Below are positions 11,641 to 23,489 of a stretch of DNA of 64,000 bases, piece by piece; positions within the stretch are counted from its first letter, which is position 1; every line of letters starts with the position of its first letter. Position numbers and translations under genes: made by a program. The notes under the pieces were generated by a model that saw only the letters and a list, made by a program, of their open reading frames with translations, ran no database searches and had not been told where the DNA came from. The stretch comes from Triticum aestivum (taxonomy: Eukaryota; Streptophyta; Magnoliopsida; Poales; Poaceae), in NCBI RefSeq assembly GCF_018294505.1, contig NC_057802.1:555361716-555425715 (forward strand). Direction: 5' to 3'.

Positions 11641-12220
11641 TTATCTCTATGTCTGATCGCACTGGTTAACTTGTTCATATGCTTCATGCTTACATTTGTT
11701 ATACCTTATGTCCGAACTGTCTTGCGAGTACTTTCATAGCACTCACCTGGCTTGTTGATTTGGCCAGATGTTGACGAAGGCGATCTCTTGGATGAAGAGT
11801 TTGATAGCGCGTCCGATGCCTAGAGGAGTCCCAGTCAGTCCTACGCGATCCCGGATTTTGGTCACTTGTATTGTATATGCTTCCGCCACCCGCATTAAGT
11901 CTTCTCGAGCCTCACCCCGACGCTCGAAGAGTTGTAGTCTTTTGGAATCATATCACCCGCTTCGCGGTGATATTTCCACCACCGTTATCATCGTGAGTTA
12001 GTAGTTTGCCACCCTATCTGCCGTCTTGTTTTAGCGGCGTGTATGTAATAAATTGTTGGGCAGTCTCCGCTCAACTTTGTATTATATTCAGTACTCCTGG
12101 TATTTTTCTTCTGTGGCCAAGATATTTGTCTACCAGTGAGAAGGAATTCTTCCAATCTGGTCCGTAAAAGGGATTGGTCTCTCAATAATTATTTTATTGA
12201 AAAACCGGGCGTGACAAGCT

Positions 12221-12238
12221 TGGTATCAGAGCCAGGCT
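12221..12238 (+). promoter_or_regulatory. Gypsy 1 primer binding site (tRNA-Met type)
   Basis: TGGTATCAGAGCCAGGCT follows the LTR end after four bases. It matches the usual plant retrotransposon site complementary to the 3' end of initiator tRNA-Met. Confidence 0.9.
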
Positions 12239-12382
12239 GAATGTAGGAAGCCACTAGGTGCGATCGCTAAATCGGTTATTAGCGTTTTTGTGCTTTTTCA
12301 GCATTTTGCAATTGTAGCCATTTTCTGTTGGTCATCATAAATTTATGACATGACTACTCAGAATTTTTGCCTACTTTTGTAG

Positions 12383-13175
12383 ATGGCTGGTAGCAGCTGT
12401 GAGAATCGAGTGTTCACCAACGTGCCCGAGGGGTTTGTCAAGCTCCTCGTCTCCATCACCAAGCTCGCGATCGGGCCAGCAACTCGCCCGGAGTTCACAC
12501 TCTATCAGCACAAGCTCAGTGACGACGTGTCTATGCACCAAGCTGTGGTGCAGTTCAAGGGAGGACGTTCTGCTGCTCGCCACTTCTGTTTTGTGGGAAG
12601 GGCCATGCCTACGGAGAGGCATGCCATGCAGATGGCTGCCCGTGAGGCGATAGCTCGCCTTCGGGACATCCTTCCTACGATGAAGACTCGTCGCTACCGC
12701 TACCTCCCATGCCATGTGCCATACACCAGCCACTATGCGTTCGCCTGCCATCGGGGAGAACGAGATGGTTGTGGAGTATCTCAAGGCTCTGGAGGAGTCT
12801 TTCGACAACCTCGTAGATGATCTTGTGGCTGCCCGCATTTACTTAGTCCGGGGCGGTCCTGCCAGCAGGAAGGAGCTTCTCCACACGGCGCCGCCTCTGA
12901 CGTTCGTCTCGTCTTCAGCCTCGTATGCACCGGCCGTTTTGGCCACTGCTCGCCGTCTGCCTACCACTGAGGAGTTCGACCGAGTCATCGCTCCTACTCC
13001 AGTCAGAGCCGCACCGCCTGCCGCACGCGCTCTACCACCAGTCGCCCCCGCACCATCACCGCAGCGCAGCGTGACGCGGCAGGAGCCAGCTAGAGAGGAG
13101 GTGGAGGTTGATTCTCCTGGACCGCTGAGCCTTTTTATCGGCAAGGGGAAGGAGATCCTCACCATCTCCGACTGA
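12383..13175 (+). pseudogene. Gypsy 1 accessory ORF upstream of gag, one frameshift
   Basis: A separate ORF lies between the primer site and gag. The first part starts at 12383 (MAGSSCENRVF). It contains a stretch ending in HAMQMAAREAIARLRDILP that, with its preceding Phe/Gly segment, looks like the second half of a double-stranded-RNA-binding fold. A frame change of one base occurs near 12742-12755. The product then continues in the other frame to the stop at 13175, through EYLKALEESFDNLVDDL and a long Ala/Pro-rich tail. I do not recognise the family by name. The dsRNA-binding suggestion rests only on residue pattern. It is unlike the gag that follows, so it is not simply an N-terminal gag extension. 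Confidence 0.6.
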
Positions 13176-13497
13176 GAGCACCGAGTAGCCGCGTGTTATG
13201 CCTGCTTGTATGATGTGTTGTTTTATCTGTACGCTAGTTTGTATTGGTGTGTTTTCTGCCTTACGGAGTAGTACGCTAGTTTTAATAACATGTCAGGATG
13301 TGTACACGTGTCCTGAGTGCTGTATCATGTGTTTGCTTTTCGTGTGTAAGATTTATGTTAAGCACTTCTTGTCCATGCAAAATCATTTGTGTTTCCTTGA
13401 AAACCTTGAGCCCTTTTAATTGTTGCCTTTGCAAGATTCTTCTTGTGCTACACAGTTTTTCTCATGGGTTTTGCAAACAATACCCCAGACTGGAAAA

Positions 13498-16400
13498 ATG
13501 TCTCGCCCATTGACTCGCTCCATGCCCAATCAGCCAGAAGAGGTTTACGGGACACAGACCAGCAACAATTTCACTCAGGGTCAGTCCAGCCAAGAAGACA
13601 GCGAAGCAGCACTGTCTCAAGTATGCCGTCTCTTCGAGCAAAGCCAGCAACAACACCAAGAGATGATGAATCATGTCATCAATATGGGAAACCACCGTGA
13701 ACCCTATCAGCCACATTCCAAGTTGTCTGAGTTACAGAAGACTCGCCCCTCAACTTTTGCTCACACCGATAGGCCACTGGAAGCCGATGATTGGCTTCGT
13801 GAGATTGAAAGGAAACTGATTATTGCTCAGTGCTCAGATCATGAGAAGGTGCTTTATGCACCACAGTACCTTACTGGAGCAGCCGCAGCATGGTGGGAAA
13901 ACTTCCTACACATGCATCCCAGGGAACACAACATCACCTGGGAGGAGTTCAAGGAAGGCTTCCGTGGGGCACACATCCCCAAGAGCATCCTAAAGATTGA
14001 TGACCTGAAGCAGAGAGGCATGTCAGTGACAGAATACAATGGTCAGTTTACCCAGCTGTCTCGTTATGCCTACGACGAGCACATGACAGAAAGCAAGAAG
14101 ATGGAAAAGTTCCTGGACGGCCTGGCACCAGCGCCGAGATGCCAACTGATTGTACACACCTTTCCGGATTTTAAGACGCTGGTGGACATGGCCATCACCT
14201 TAGAGAATGAATGCCGTAGTCTGGAAGATATCCGTAAGCGGAAGAGGGACAAGACGACTCTTGCCCGCAGCAACCGAGGCAAGACTGAGGTCCCAAGGAC
14301 AGACGCAAGGAGATCCACGACTACTGAGCCAAGGCCCGTCGGACAATTTCATGCCAGGGATAAGGAGTACACATACCGTCCAGGGGTCACCTGCTATGCT
14401 TGTGGTCAACAAGGGCATTATGCTAAACAGTGCCCGAAGCCAAGAGACTCGGCACCCAAGCCGAACAATGGTGGAAACAATCCCGCCCCCAAGCGCAACA
14501 ACTTCAACCCCAGCAACAACCACAGGAAGGGTCACCTGAACCATGTGACCAGGGAAGAAGCGCAGAATGCCCCAGACATCGTGCTCGGTACGTTCCCTGT
14601 CAACACAGTACCTGCCACGGTTTTGTTTGATTCTGGAGCTTCCCATTCGTTCGTTTTGAAGAGTTTTGTTTCGCAACATGGTTTTCCGATACTTCCCTTG
14701 GAAAAATCTATGATCATCAAGTCCCCCAGAAATAAGCAAATCGCTCAGGGTTACTGCCAAGGAGTGGTCATTGAGTTTGAAGGACTACAATTCCACGCGA
14801 ATCTCATCGTGTTGGAGAGTAAAGGACTGGATGTCATTTTAGGGATGGACTGGTTGACCACCAACAAAGGATTCATTGACTGTTTCAATCGGACAATGAT
14901 TCTCACCCACCATCACGGCAAGACGATAAGAGTTTCCGCTCAAGAAAGGTCACGATCACAGAAACCAAAACTGAACAAAATGGACATTGCAGAACTGAGA
15001 AAAGTTCCAGTGGTATGCGAGTTTCCTGATGTGTTCCCTGAAGAACTACCAGGCATGCCACCAGACCGAGAGATAGAATTTACCATTGAACTAGCACCTG
15101 GCACCGCTCCCATCTATAAGAAGCCGTATAGAATGGCACCCTCAGAATTGGTGGAGTTGAAGAAGCAGATAAAGGAGTTGTTGGACAAAGGATTTATTCG
15201 AGCCAGCTCCTCACCATGGGGTTCGCCAGTGTTGTTCGCCAAGAAGAAGGATGGGACACTGAGGCTGTGCATAGTCTATCGAGCCCTCAATATGGTCACC
15301 ATCAAAAACAAATATCCGATGCCACGGATAAATGATTTGTTTGACCAGCTCGCACAAGCCAAGGTATTTTCAAAGATTGATTTGAGATCGGGATACCATC
15401 AACTGAAGGTACGGACAGAAGATATTCCCAAGACAGCTTTCACTTCCAGATATGGGTTATACGAGTTTACAGTGATACCTTTTGGACTAACGAACGCCCC
15501 CGCATATTTCGTCCACCTCATGAACAAAGTGTTCATGAAATTCATGGACAAATTTGTGGTGGTATTCATTGACGATATTCTGGTTTACTCGAGGACACCA
15601 GAAGAGCATGCTGAGCACCTCAGAATTGTTTTGGGAGAATTGAGGAAACATCAGTTGTACGCCAAATTTAGCTAATGTGAATTTTGGCTAAGACAAGTTG
15701 GTTTCTTAGGCCATATACTGAACCAAGAAGGCGTGGCCGTAGACCCAGAAAAAGTCAAGGCCATACTGGACTGGAAGCCGCCCGCCAATGTCACAGATGT
15801 GCGGAGTTTCCTAGGAATGGCCGGATATTACAGGAGATTTATTGAAGGGTTCTCCACTATGGCAAAACCTATAACACAGTTACTCAAGAAGGACAAGAAA
15901 TTTGTATGGACGGAAGCATGCGAGCAGAGCTTCCAAGAACTCAAGAAGAAGCTGACAACCGCACCGGTCTTAACTGTGCCAGACATACACAAAAGTTTTG
16001 AAGTGTATTGTGACGGGTCCCGAAAAGGACTCGGATGCGTGCTAATGCAGGATGGCAAAGTTGTCGCATATGCCTCCAGGCAGCTGCGAAAACATGAGGA
16101 AAATTACCCAACACATGACTTGGAGCTAGCAGCAGTCATACATGCACTCAAGGAGTGGAGGCACTTTCTGTTGGGAAATCGCTGTGAAATATATACGGAC
16201 CATAAGAGCCTCAAATATATTTTCACACAGCCAGAGCTGAATTTACGCCAACGACGCTGGTTGGAACTGGTCAAAGACTATGACGTCGGCATTCACTACC
16301 ACCCAGGGAAAGCAAATGTAGTGGCCGATGCCCTTAGTCGAAACCCCAGCCCGGACAGTGACGGTCAGCAAAATTTGAGGCCTGAGTTTCAGCAAGAGTT

Positions 16401-17925
16401 CGCTAGGCTCAACATGATGTTAGTCTCCGAGGGCACCGTATCGAACCTGGAGATACAACCCACCCTGGTGGAACAAATTAAGAAGGCTCAACAGGGACAT
16501 CCCAGCATCGAAGATATAAAGAAGAAAATGAACCTTGGTAAGGCTTCAGAGTTCGTCACAGACAGTGAAGGAACATTATGGTACGGAGACAGACTTTGCG
16601 TACCTAACATTGAGGAACTCAAGCAACAGATCTTGACGGAAAGCCACACCGCTCCATACTCGATCCATCCTGGAGGAACCAAAATGTACAAGGACATCCA
16701 GGAAAGATTTTGGTGGCACGGTATGAAAAGAGATATAGCCACATTCATTGCTTGTTGCGATTCATGTCAGCGCATCTAGGCCGAGCATCAAAAGCCAGCA
16801 GGGCTACTCCAGCCAAACAGGGTACCGGAGTGGAAATGGGATGAAATAGGAATGGACTTCATTGTCGGATTACCCCGATCACAACGCGGGAATGACGCCA
16901 TATGGGTCATCACGGACCAACAAACCAAGGTTGCTCATTTCATTCCCGTGAAGACTACCTACTCCACACAAAGACTGGCAAAACTTTATCTCTCCCGTAT
17001 AGTTTGCTTGCACGGAGTCCCAAAAACTGTAATATCAGACCGAGGCACCCAATTCGTCTCCAAATTTTGGGATCACCTACAACAAGCTCTGGGCACACAA
17101 CTAGCTTTCAGTACAGCATACCACCCTCAGACTGATGGACAAACGGAACGTGTAAACCAAATCCTAGAGGATATGCTAAGAGCCTGTGTGCTCACCTATG
17201 GATCCAGTTGGGAAGAGAGTTTGCCGTATGCCGAATTTGCTTACAACAACAGTTACCAAGCCAGCTTGCAAATGGCACCCTTTGAAGCATTGTACGGACG
17301 AAGGTGTCGTACCCCACTGAACTGGTCAGAAACAGGTGACAGCCGTATCTTCGGCCCAGACATGCTTAAAGAGGCCGAGGAGAAAGTTAAGCAGATCAGG
17401 GACAGACTCAAGACAGCACAGAGCCGACAAAAGAGCTACTATGATCAGAAGCATCGTGAGGTCAGCTTTGAACCCGGTGATTCCGTATACCTCCGAGTAT
17501 CTCCTATGAGGGGTCTGCAACGGTTCAAAATTAAGGGGAAGCTAGCCCCAAAATTTATTGGACCATTTTGTGTAAAGGCACGAAGAGGCACGGTAGCCTA
17601 CCAACTAGACCTACCCAAGGAGCTGTCAGACGTCCATGATGTATTCCACGTCTCTCAATTGAGAAAATGTGTGAGTAACCCGGAGAAGCATGTACCTCAT
17701 GAGAACATCGATATGCAACCAGACCTCACCTATAGAGAAAGGCCAGTAAAGATTTTAGAAGAGTCTGAACGGAGGACCCGTCAGAAAACGACGAAATTTT
17801 TCAGGGTTCAGTGCAGCAACCACACTGAGGATGAAGCCACATGGGAAAGGGAAGATTTCCACCGAGCAGAGTATCCCTATCTATTCGAGGATCAGCAGAA
17901 ATCTCGAGGACGAGATTTTTCCTAA
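13498..17925 (+). pseudogene. Gypsy 1 gag-pol polyprotein, one frame with two nonsense codons
   Basis: One frame of about 1475 codons starts at ATG 13498 (MSRPLTRSM). Domains in order: retrotransposon gag (about residues 80-230), CCHC zinc knuckle [14 protein letters not shown] (about 300), aspartic protease DSGASHSFV (about 377), reverse transcriptase with FIDDILVYS (about 690), RNase H (from about 836), integrase zinc region H-H-C-C (about 1050-1090) and core (MDFIVGL, DRGTQF), then a chromodomain-like tail (about 1415-1465). The frame is closed by TAA at 15673-15675, just after the RT palm, and TAG at 16777-16779, after the integrase CDSCQ motif. The frame is otherwise open, with no frameshift seen. 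RT also has CIVYRALN where the family normally has Asp in place of the Val. The final stop overlaps the purine tract before the 3' LTR. It would make the proteins for particle formation, reverse transcription and integration. Confidence 0.93.
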
Positions 17926-17937
17926 GGGGGTAGGTGT
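17924..17937 (+). promoter_or_regulatory. Gypsy 1 polypurine tract
   Basis: AAGGGGGTAGGTGT lies directly before the 3' LTR start, where the plus-strand primer is made. It overlaps the gag-pol stop codon. Confidence 0.75.
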
Positions 17938-20900
17938 TGTGACACCCAAGTTTTTATTTGGATTTTTCGAAAGATTTTTATTTGACTTGAGGGGAGTGAT
18001 TTAAATTTTTCTTCAAGAGAACTCTCCCTCTCAAATAATTTTCTTTATGGCAAAAGTTTTATTTGGATTCACCCAAGATCTGTCTTTGGTCTTGGAGGTT
18101 CTTGCTTTTCATTTGGGCCTAAGACAAAATGTCTTTCATTTGGGGAAAATAACTTTTGAAAATCTTTTTGAAAATGCACTATGGCTTTTGGAAAAATCCT
18201 TTGCCACTTTCAACAATTCCTTCTTGCCATGGCCTTAGTGCAAATCCTCTCTCCTAACCCTTCCCTCACCTTTGGATCATGATTTGCATCAAATCCAGCA
18301 AGTTGAACCTCCCCGTGTGATTATTTCCATTTAAATCTTTTTCAAACAAAATTCTGCCTTCTCTTCTAGCACTTGGAGATTTACAAAGGAACTCCACTTT
18401 CTGTCTTGTTTTTTGCCCCCAAACCAACTTCCCCTCCTAGTCCTTTGAACCCTCAACCAAGATCCATGAAGATCCACTGGTCCTCAGTTCAAATTTTTCA
18501 AACTACCCTTGCTGCAAGTTTGGACCAGATTTGCCAAATTTGGTGAAATTCATTCAAAACCTTCTCCAAAAATTCCAAGTAAAATCAGGCAGCCTCTGGG
18601 TGCATTGAGTGGTCATCTCACCAAGTTACAGCCCCAGAAAATTTTATCTCATAGCCAAAACCTTCTGTCGAACACCTGCAGTGCACTGTCTATGTCAAGT
18701 TCAGAAAATTCAGAGATTCAGTCAGTGGCTTGCTGTCGTTTTCTTCAGAGAAGGGCGTCGATCTCGCCAGTACCACTGTGTCGCCTTGCTCCTCATCCCC
18801 TCCCCCTTGTTCCTGCACCGCACGAACGCCTGGCGCCTTGCGGGCGTCAGCGACGAGCAGCAGAAGGTGCGCCGCCCCGTGACCGACGCCGGCGGCGGCT
18901 TTCCGGACGCCAGCGGGAGACACGGCGCCGACGACGCCACCCAGCACCGCCCAAACCACCTGAGCTCGCCGCGTGGCCTTCCACTCCCCCGAACGCGCTG
19001 CCGCTCTCGTCGTGAACCGCAGGGCGCAGAGCGCGCTCTCTGCCGCCGTCGAGCCCGTGCGGTCACCTCACCGTGGACCGACGCCATTACACCAAGACCA
19101 ACTCCGTTTAGCTGTGAAACGACTCCAGTAACCTCCACTGATGCTGCCTGGCCACTCAAACCTCCTGCCAATCCACTGCTCCGTCGTAATCTCTCGCCGG
19201 AGATTCTCCGTTCACGGCCACCCCGTCGATCTGCCTATAAATAGAGGCCCCGAGCTTCAACTCGAGCACCCACCATCCCTGCACTCCCCCTAGAGCACGC
19301 CTAGCCACTGGAAGAGCCCCGAGGAGGTCTCCTTCCTCGACTCCGGCCGCCGCGACCCGCCACGGGATCCAGCCCGATTCGCCCCCGTGTGTGCTCCTCC
19401 GCCTCCATTCTCTTGCCAGTAGCTTCACCTTGCATCCCTCGTTCTGACCCGCGCCTCAATTCGTAGTTTGCAGCCCTCCACCGGAGTTCCCCATCCTCAC
19501 CCGAGCCGCCGTCCGCCGGAGAAAGTGTCGCCGTCAACGTGGTGCTCCCCGTTGGTCGAGTCCACCACCCACCGACGCGGAAGAAGACGCTGAAGCTCTT
19601 GGTGCCCTCCGTTTCTCCTAACTCGCCGTGGTTCGACACCGGCGTCCACCGCAGTCTTCGGGCGCCGGCGAGCTTTTTAAACCTGACAGGTGGACCCCGC
19701 CTGTCAGCCTGTAATCTATTCTTTCGCGAACCGTTTTCTGTTGGCGCCTTCGGGCAAAATATGTCTTCTCTCTTTAGCTAGCGCATTTCTTACCGAAGCG
19801 TTTTTTGTTTTCTCAGTTTAAACCCTAGAACTTTTCTGTTTCATTACAGATAAGTCCCTGGACAGAAACCTTTATAACTTTTTAATAAAAAGGTATTTTT
19901 GAGTGATTCTTTTTCTGACAGTCTAATAATTTCGTCTAGTTTTTTATGGGATTTATTTGAAAAATATTTGGAAAAGTTTCTGTGTACCCATTGGTTTTCA
20001 CGTTAGTACCCGTTTCGTGATTGCCGTAGGTTCCGGGAGAGGTGACGGAGCCGCGAACTTCGCCGAGCTAGACTCCGACTTCTCTGAACCAGGCAAGCAT
20101 GTTTCGAACATTTGATATGACAGGTGTTTTGCATGTTTGCGTGAAAGTTTGTGCGTGGCATATGAGTGTCGGTAAATACCTCGTTGCTTGTAAGGCAACT
20201 ACCCGGTTGTTCCAAAGTCGTGATGATCTCTGATGAGAGATGGCCTAATCATGTGGTGACATGAAGGGCAGCAAGGTGGTACTGTTGTAGCATACCAGCC
20301 TTGCGTCATCCGACTTTCTCCGACGTTAACGTGGTTGGAGCCACGTTATCGTTCTTTTCCCGCATGTTCCAAAGTTGCGATGATCTCTGATGAGAGATGG
20401 CCTAAGTCATGTGGTGACATGAAGGGCAGCAAGGTGGTACTGTTGTAGCATACCAGCCTTGCGTCATCCGACTTTCTCCGACCTTGACGTGGTTGGAGCC
20501 ACGTCACCGTTCTTTCCCCCTTCCGTGCTACCACATGTCTCATTGCCAGGATGCGGTTTAGTATGTTGGTAACCTCTTTCCGTGTACACACCAAACAGAG
20601 AGGCCGGGATGATGGTACCTTGGCCCAGGATTAAAGCCAGTCATCCGGTCAGGGGGCATGGGTGTTTCCGGTTGGGACCGAGAGGGGGGGCACCCCCTTA
20701 GAGCGCGCGTATAGAAATTTGATCCCATGCTACGCGAGGTTGTAGCCTCCCCGTCTCAAGGTTTTTCTTGAACGTTGCCGAGGGTGATCCCTGGCTTCGG
20801 AAGGTTGAATTGGGTGTGTACTGGTTAGACGTGTTTCTTCCAAAACACCGTAGGCGGAACTAGTCCCCGTGACTACTGAAATCCGTTGGCTGTGGTTAAG

Positions 20901-21515
20901 TACAAACTCTGCAGAGTCAAGTCCTTCCAAATCATCGTATCCATGATCTAGTAGTATAATCTTTATATCCGTACCTACCCGCATGGAAAACTTGCCCCGG
21001 TGAGCAAGCTCAAGTGGTAAATCCAGTTTTATTGTTATTCGTGTGGATGGACTAACTTTATATTTGTCTCATGCTTGTAATAATTTACGTTCCCGAACTG
21101 TTGTATTATTGAGTTGTGATATAAGCCCTTTATGTGACGTCGCGCAGACGTCCGACTGTGGCATGCACTACTTGTAATTTTTGTTATAAGCCCTTTATGT
21201 GGTGTCGCCCCGACGCCCGACTGTGGCATTATTATTCCGCATTTTCCGCTCGAGGAGTCTTCGCGGTGATATTTCCACCACCGTTATCCTCGTGAGTTAG
21301 TAGTTTGCCACCCTATCCGCCGTCTTGTTTTAGCGGCGTGTATGTAATAAATTGTTGGGCAGTCTCCGGTCAACTTTGTATTATAATCAGTACTCCTGGT
21401 ATTTTTCTTCTGTGGCCAAGATATTTGTCTACCAGTGAGAAGGAATTCTTCCTCGCTGGTCCGTAAAAGGGATTGGTCTCTCAATAATTATTTTATTGAA
21501 AAACCGGGCGTGACA
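17938..21515 (+). repeat. Gypsy 1 3' LTR (3578 bp, internal deletion)
   Basis: Same ends and order as the 5' LTR, but about 580 bp shorter. At 21260 the sequence passes from GAGGAGTCTT straight to TCGCGGTGAT. In the 5' LTR these are separated by the 57-bp array and following DNA (11379-11960). The TATA box (near 19236) and 157-bp duplication are retained. Confidence 0.95.
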
Positions 21516-21679
21516 GGACGGCAGGCGGCGACAGGGACGAGGAGGGGTGGGTTCAGGGAGGCACGCAGCAATGGGGACGACGAGGTCGGCGGGCTCAGGG
21601 ATGCCGGCGACGAGGACGGCGCGGGCTCGGGGAGGCGACGGCGTTGGCGGCGGCGTAGACGGCGAGGTGGAGCAGCGTG
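21516..21679. other. CACTA GC-rich region right of gypsy insertion
   Basis: Continues the GGCGACGAGGACGG-type GC-rich sequence seen before 8063, after the TSD copy GGACG. It runs into the assembly gap. Confidence 0.7.
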
Positions 21680-21952
21680 NNNNNNNNNNNNNNNNNNNNN
21701 NNNNNNNNNNNNNNNNNNNNNNNNNNNNNNNNNNNNNNNNNNNNNNNNNNNNNNNNNNNNNNNNNNNNNNNNNNNNNNNNNNNNNNNNNNNNNNNNNNNN
21801 NNNNNNNNNNNNNNNNNNNNNNNNNNNNNNNNNNNNNNNNNNNNNNNNNNNNNNNNNNNNNNNNNNNNNNNNNNNNNNNNNNNNNNNNNNNNNNNNNNNN
21901 NNNNNNNNNNNNNNNNNNNNNNNNNNNNNNNNNNNNNNNNNNNNNNNNNNNN
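21680..21952. other. Assembly gap (273 N)
   Basis: Unknown bases follow directly after a GC-rich low-complexity tract. Open frames drawn across it are meaningless. Confidence 1.
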
Positions 21953-21984
21953 CTGGAATTTTTCACAAGTGTTTGTTATATAGT

Positions 21985-22250
21985 CCAAGCATTAGTCTCG
22001 GTTGGTGCCACTAACAGGGAATAATGCCCCCTTTAGTCCCGGTTGGTGCCACCAACCGAGACCAAAGGCCTCTTTTCAGTAGCCCAAAGGGCGGGAAGCG
22101 GCGGTCTTTGGTCCCGGTTGTTGGCACCAACCTGGACTAAAGGGGGGGCATTGGTCCTGGTTTGTGCCACGAACCGGGACCCAAGGGTGGCATTGGTCCC
22201 GGTTCGTGCCACCAACCGGGACCAATGGCCTTGCACAGCGGCGTGGTGGT
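21985..22250. repeat. Internal block of CACTA subterminal-type repeats
   Basis: Five or more inverted pairs of the GGTTGGTGCCACCAACCGGG kind are packed here, of the same design as the arrays at both ends of the CACTA. In a simple element they should be only near the ends. The block follows the N run closely. Confidence 0.85.
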
Positions 22251-23489
22251 GGGAGTTTAGTCCCAGGTCGCTAGCTGAGAGAGAGCCGCACCTGTTTATA
22301 ACGTGCGGCGCGCCTGAGCTGTCGAGCTCCTCTCTAAAGCAGCCTTACGGGCCTAACCTCTCTGTACATGCCTGTGGGCCTACTGGGCCTTCTGCCGGCC
22401 TGAATCTTGGCCCGTGGATGGGTTTCTAGTCGTATTCAGGCCGTGGTGGCCCAGTAGGTGGCATAATTTTTATTTTTTGCCTGTTTTTTGTTTTCTTTTT
22501 TGCTTTATTTATTTTGTTTTGTTTCTACTTACAACAAAAACTTATTTTATTTTATTTCATTTTGCTTCTAATTACTTATTTATTTTACTTTATGATAATT
22601 CTTTTTGCAATTAAAGTTTCTAACAAAGAAAGTTCTTTATGAAAATTATTTTTGCTTTCAATGATTTTGAACAAAAAATACTTCGATAATTTTAGTTGCA
22701 TCAATTTTATATAATTTTAGTTTCAATAATACTAGAGGTTCCTTATAATGTTTTGAACAGAAAATACTTTGATAATTTTAGTTTCATAAATTTTATTTAT
22801 GTTACTAAAGTTTATTTTATTTTGTTTCTACTTATATATTTTATTAAAGTTTCTATTATTTTGTTTCTCATTACTTATTTATTTTATTTGTTATTTTTCA
22901 TGCACCATTTTTCATGCATTTACTGATTATTTTGAGCTATAAGACCCTAAAATTGAAAAGCTTTTCAAATGAACTCTGAAAAGGTTGAAAGTTGGCATGG
23001 TATCATCATTTCATCCACATAGCATGTGCAAGAATGTTGAGAGGGTTACGGCAAAAACTGGATGCACTTCGTGTACAAAACGGACAAACTCTTTTGAAGT
23101 ATCAGGATTTCATACGGAAACTCGTCTGTTACAAAGGGATTTCATTTTTTAAAACTTATTTGAACTCCTGACTTTTTGTGTGTTCAAAATGCACCATTCA
23201 AAGCCACATCATCAATTTTCAACCCTTTTTGACTTCATTTGTTATTTTTCATGCATTTACTAATTATTTTGAGCTATAAGACCCTAAAATTGAAAAGCAT
23301 TTCAAATGAACTCTGAAAAGGTTGAAAGTTGGAATGGTATCATCATTTCATCCACATAGAATGTGCAAGAAAGTTGAGAGGGTTACGGCAAAAACTAGAT
23401 GCACTTCGTGTGCAAAACGGACAATGGTATCATACTCGTCTGTTACAAAGTTGGCATGGTATCATGATAATAGTTGCGAGAGAAAGTCT
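22251..23489. other. CACTA non-coding region 3' of the transposase gene
   Basis: 22251-22450 is unremarkable. 22450-22920 is very T-rich with TTTATTTTATTT words. 22921-23455 holds two copies of a block starting TACTGATTATTTTGAGC or TACTAATTATTTTGAGC. The offset is 337 bp, with small differences and a shorter second copy. No gene seen. Confidence 0.7.

Larger units (their letters stand above)
8063..12216 (+). repeat. Gypsy 1 5' LTR (4154 bp)
   Basis: The LTR has TG...CA ends. A TATA box (TATAAATA) at 9363-9370 lies about 1.3 kb in, so the U3 is about 1.3 kb and the R-U5 leader is unusually long, about 2.8 kb. The LTR contains a 157-bp tandem duplication (10334-10640) and an array of 57-bp repeats (about 11341-11640), described separately. 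GC-rich frames at 8630-9370 are not supported as genes. Confidence 0.95.
8063..21515 (+). mobile_element. Ty3/gypsy chromovirus LTR retrotransposon (gypsy 1), nearly complete
   Basis: The 5' LTR is 8063-12216 and the 3' LTR 17938-21515, both starting TGTGACACCC and ending GGGCGTGACA. The target duplication is GGATG (8058-8062) against GGACG (21516-21520), one transition apart. A tRNA-Met-type primer site follows the 5' LTR and a purine-rich tract precedes the 3' LTR. Inside are an accessory ORF (12383-13175) and a single gag-pol frame (13498-17925) ordered gag, protease, RT, RNase H, integrase, chromodomain-like tail. That gives the Ty3/gypsy chromovirus order, most like the Tekay/Del type. 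It is inserted in the CACTA in GC-rich DNA. I counted by eye about 40 differences over the shared LTR length (about 1.2%), so insertion was probably within the last half million years at commonly used grass rates. Confidence 0.95.

Noticed and set aside
21435..22024. Open frames across the N run
   Set aside because: They are open only because N cannot give a stop.
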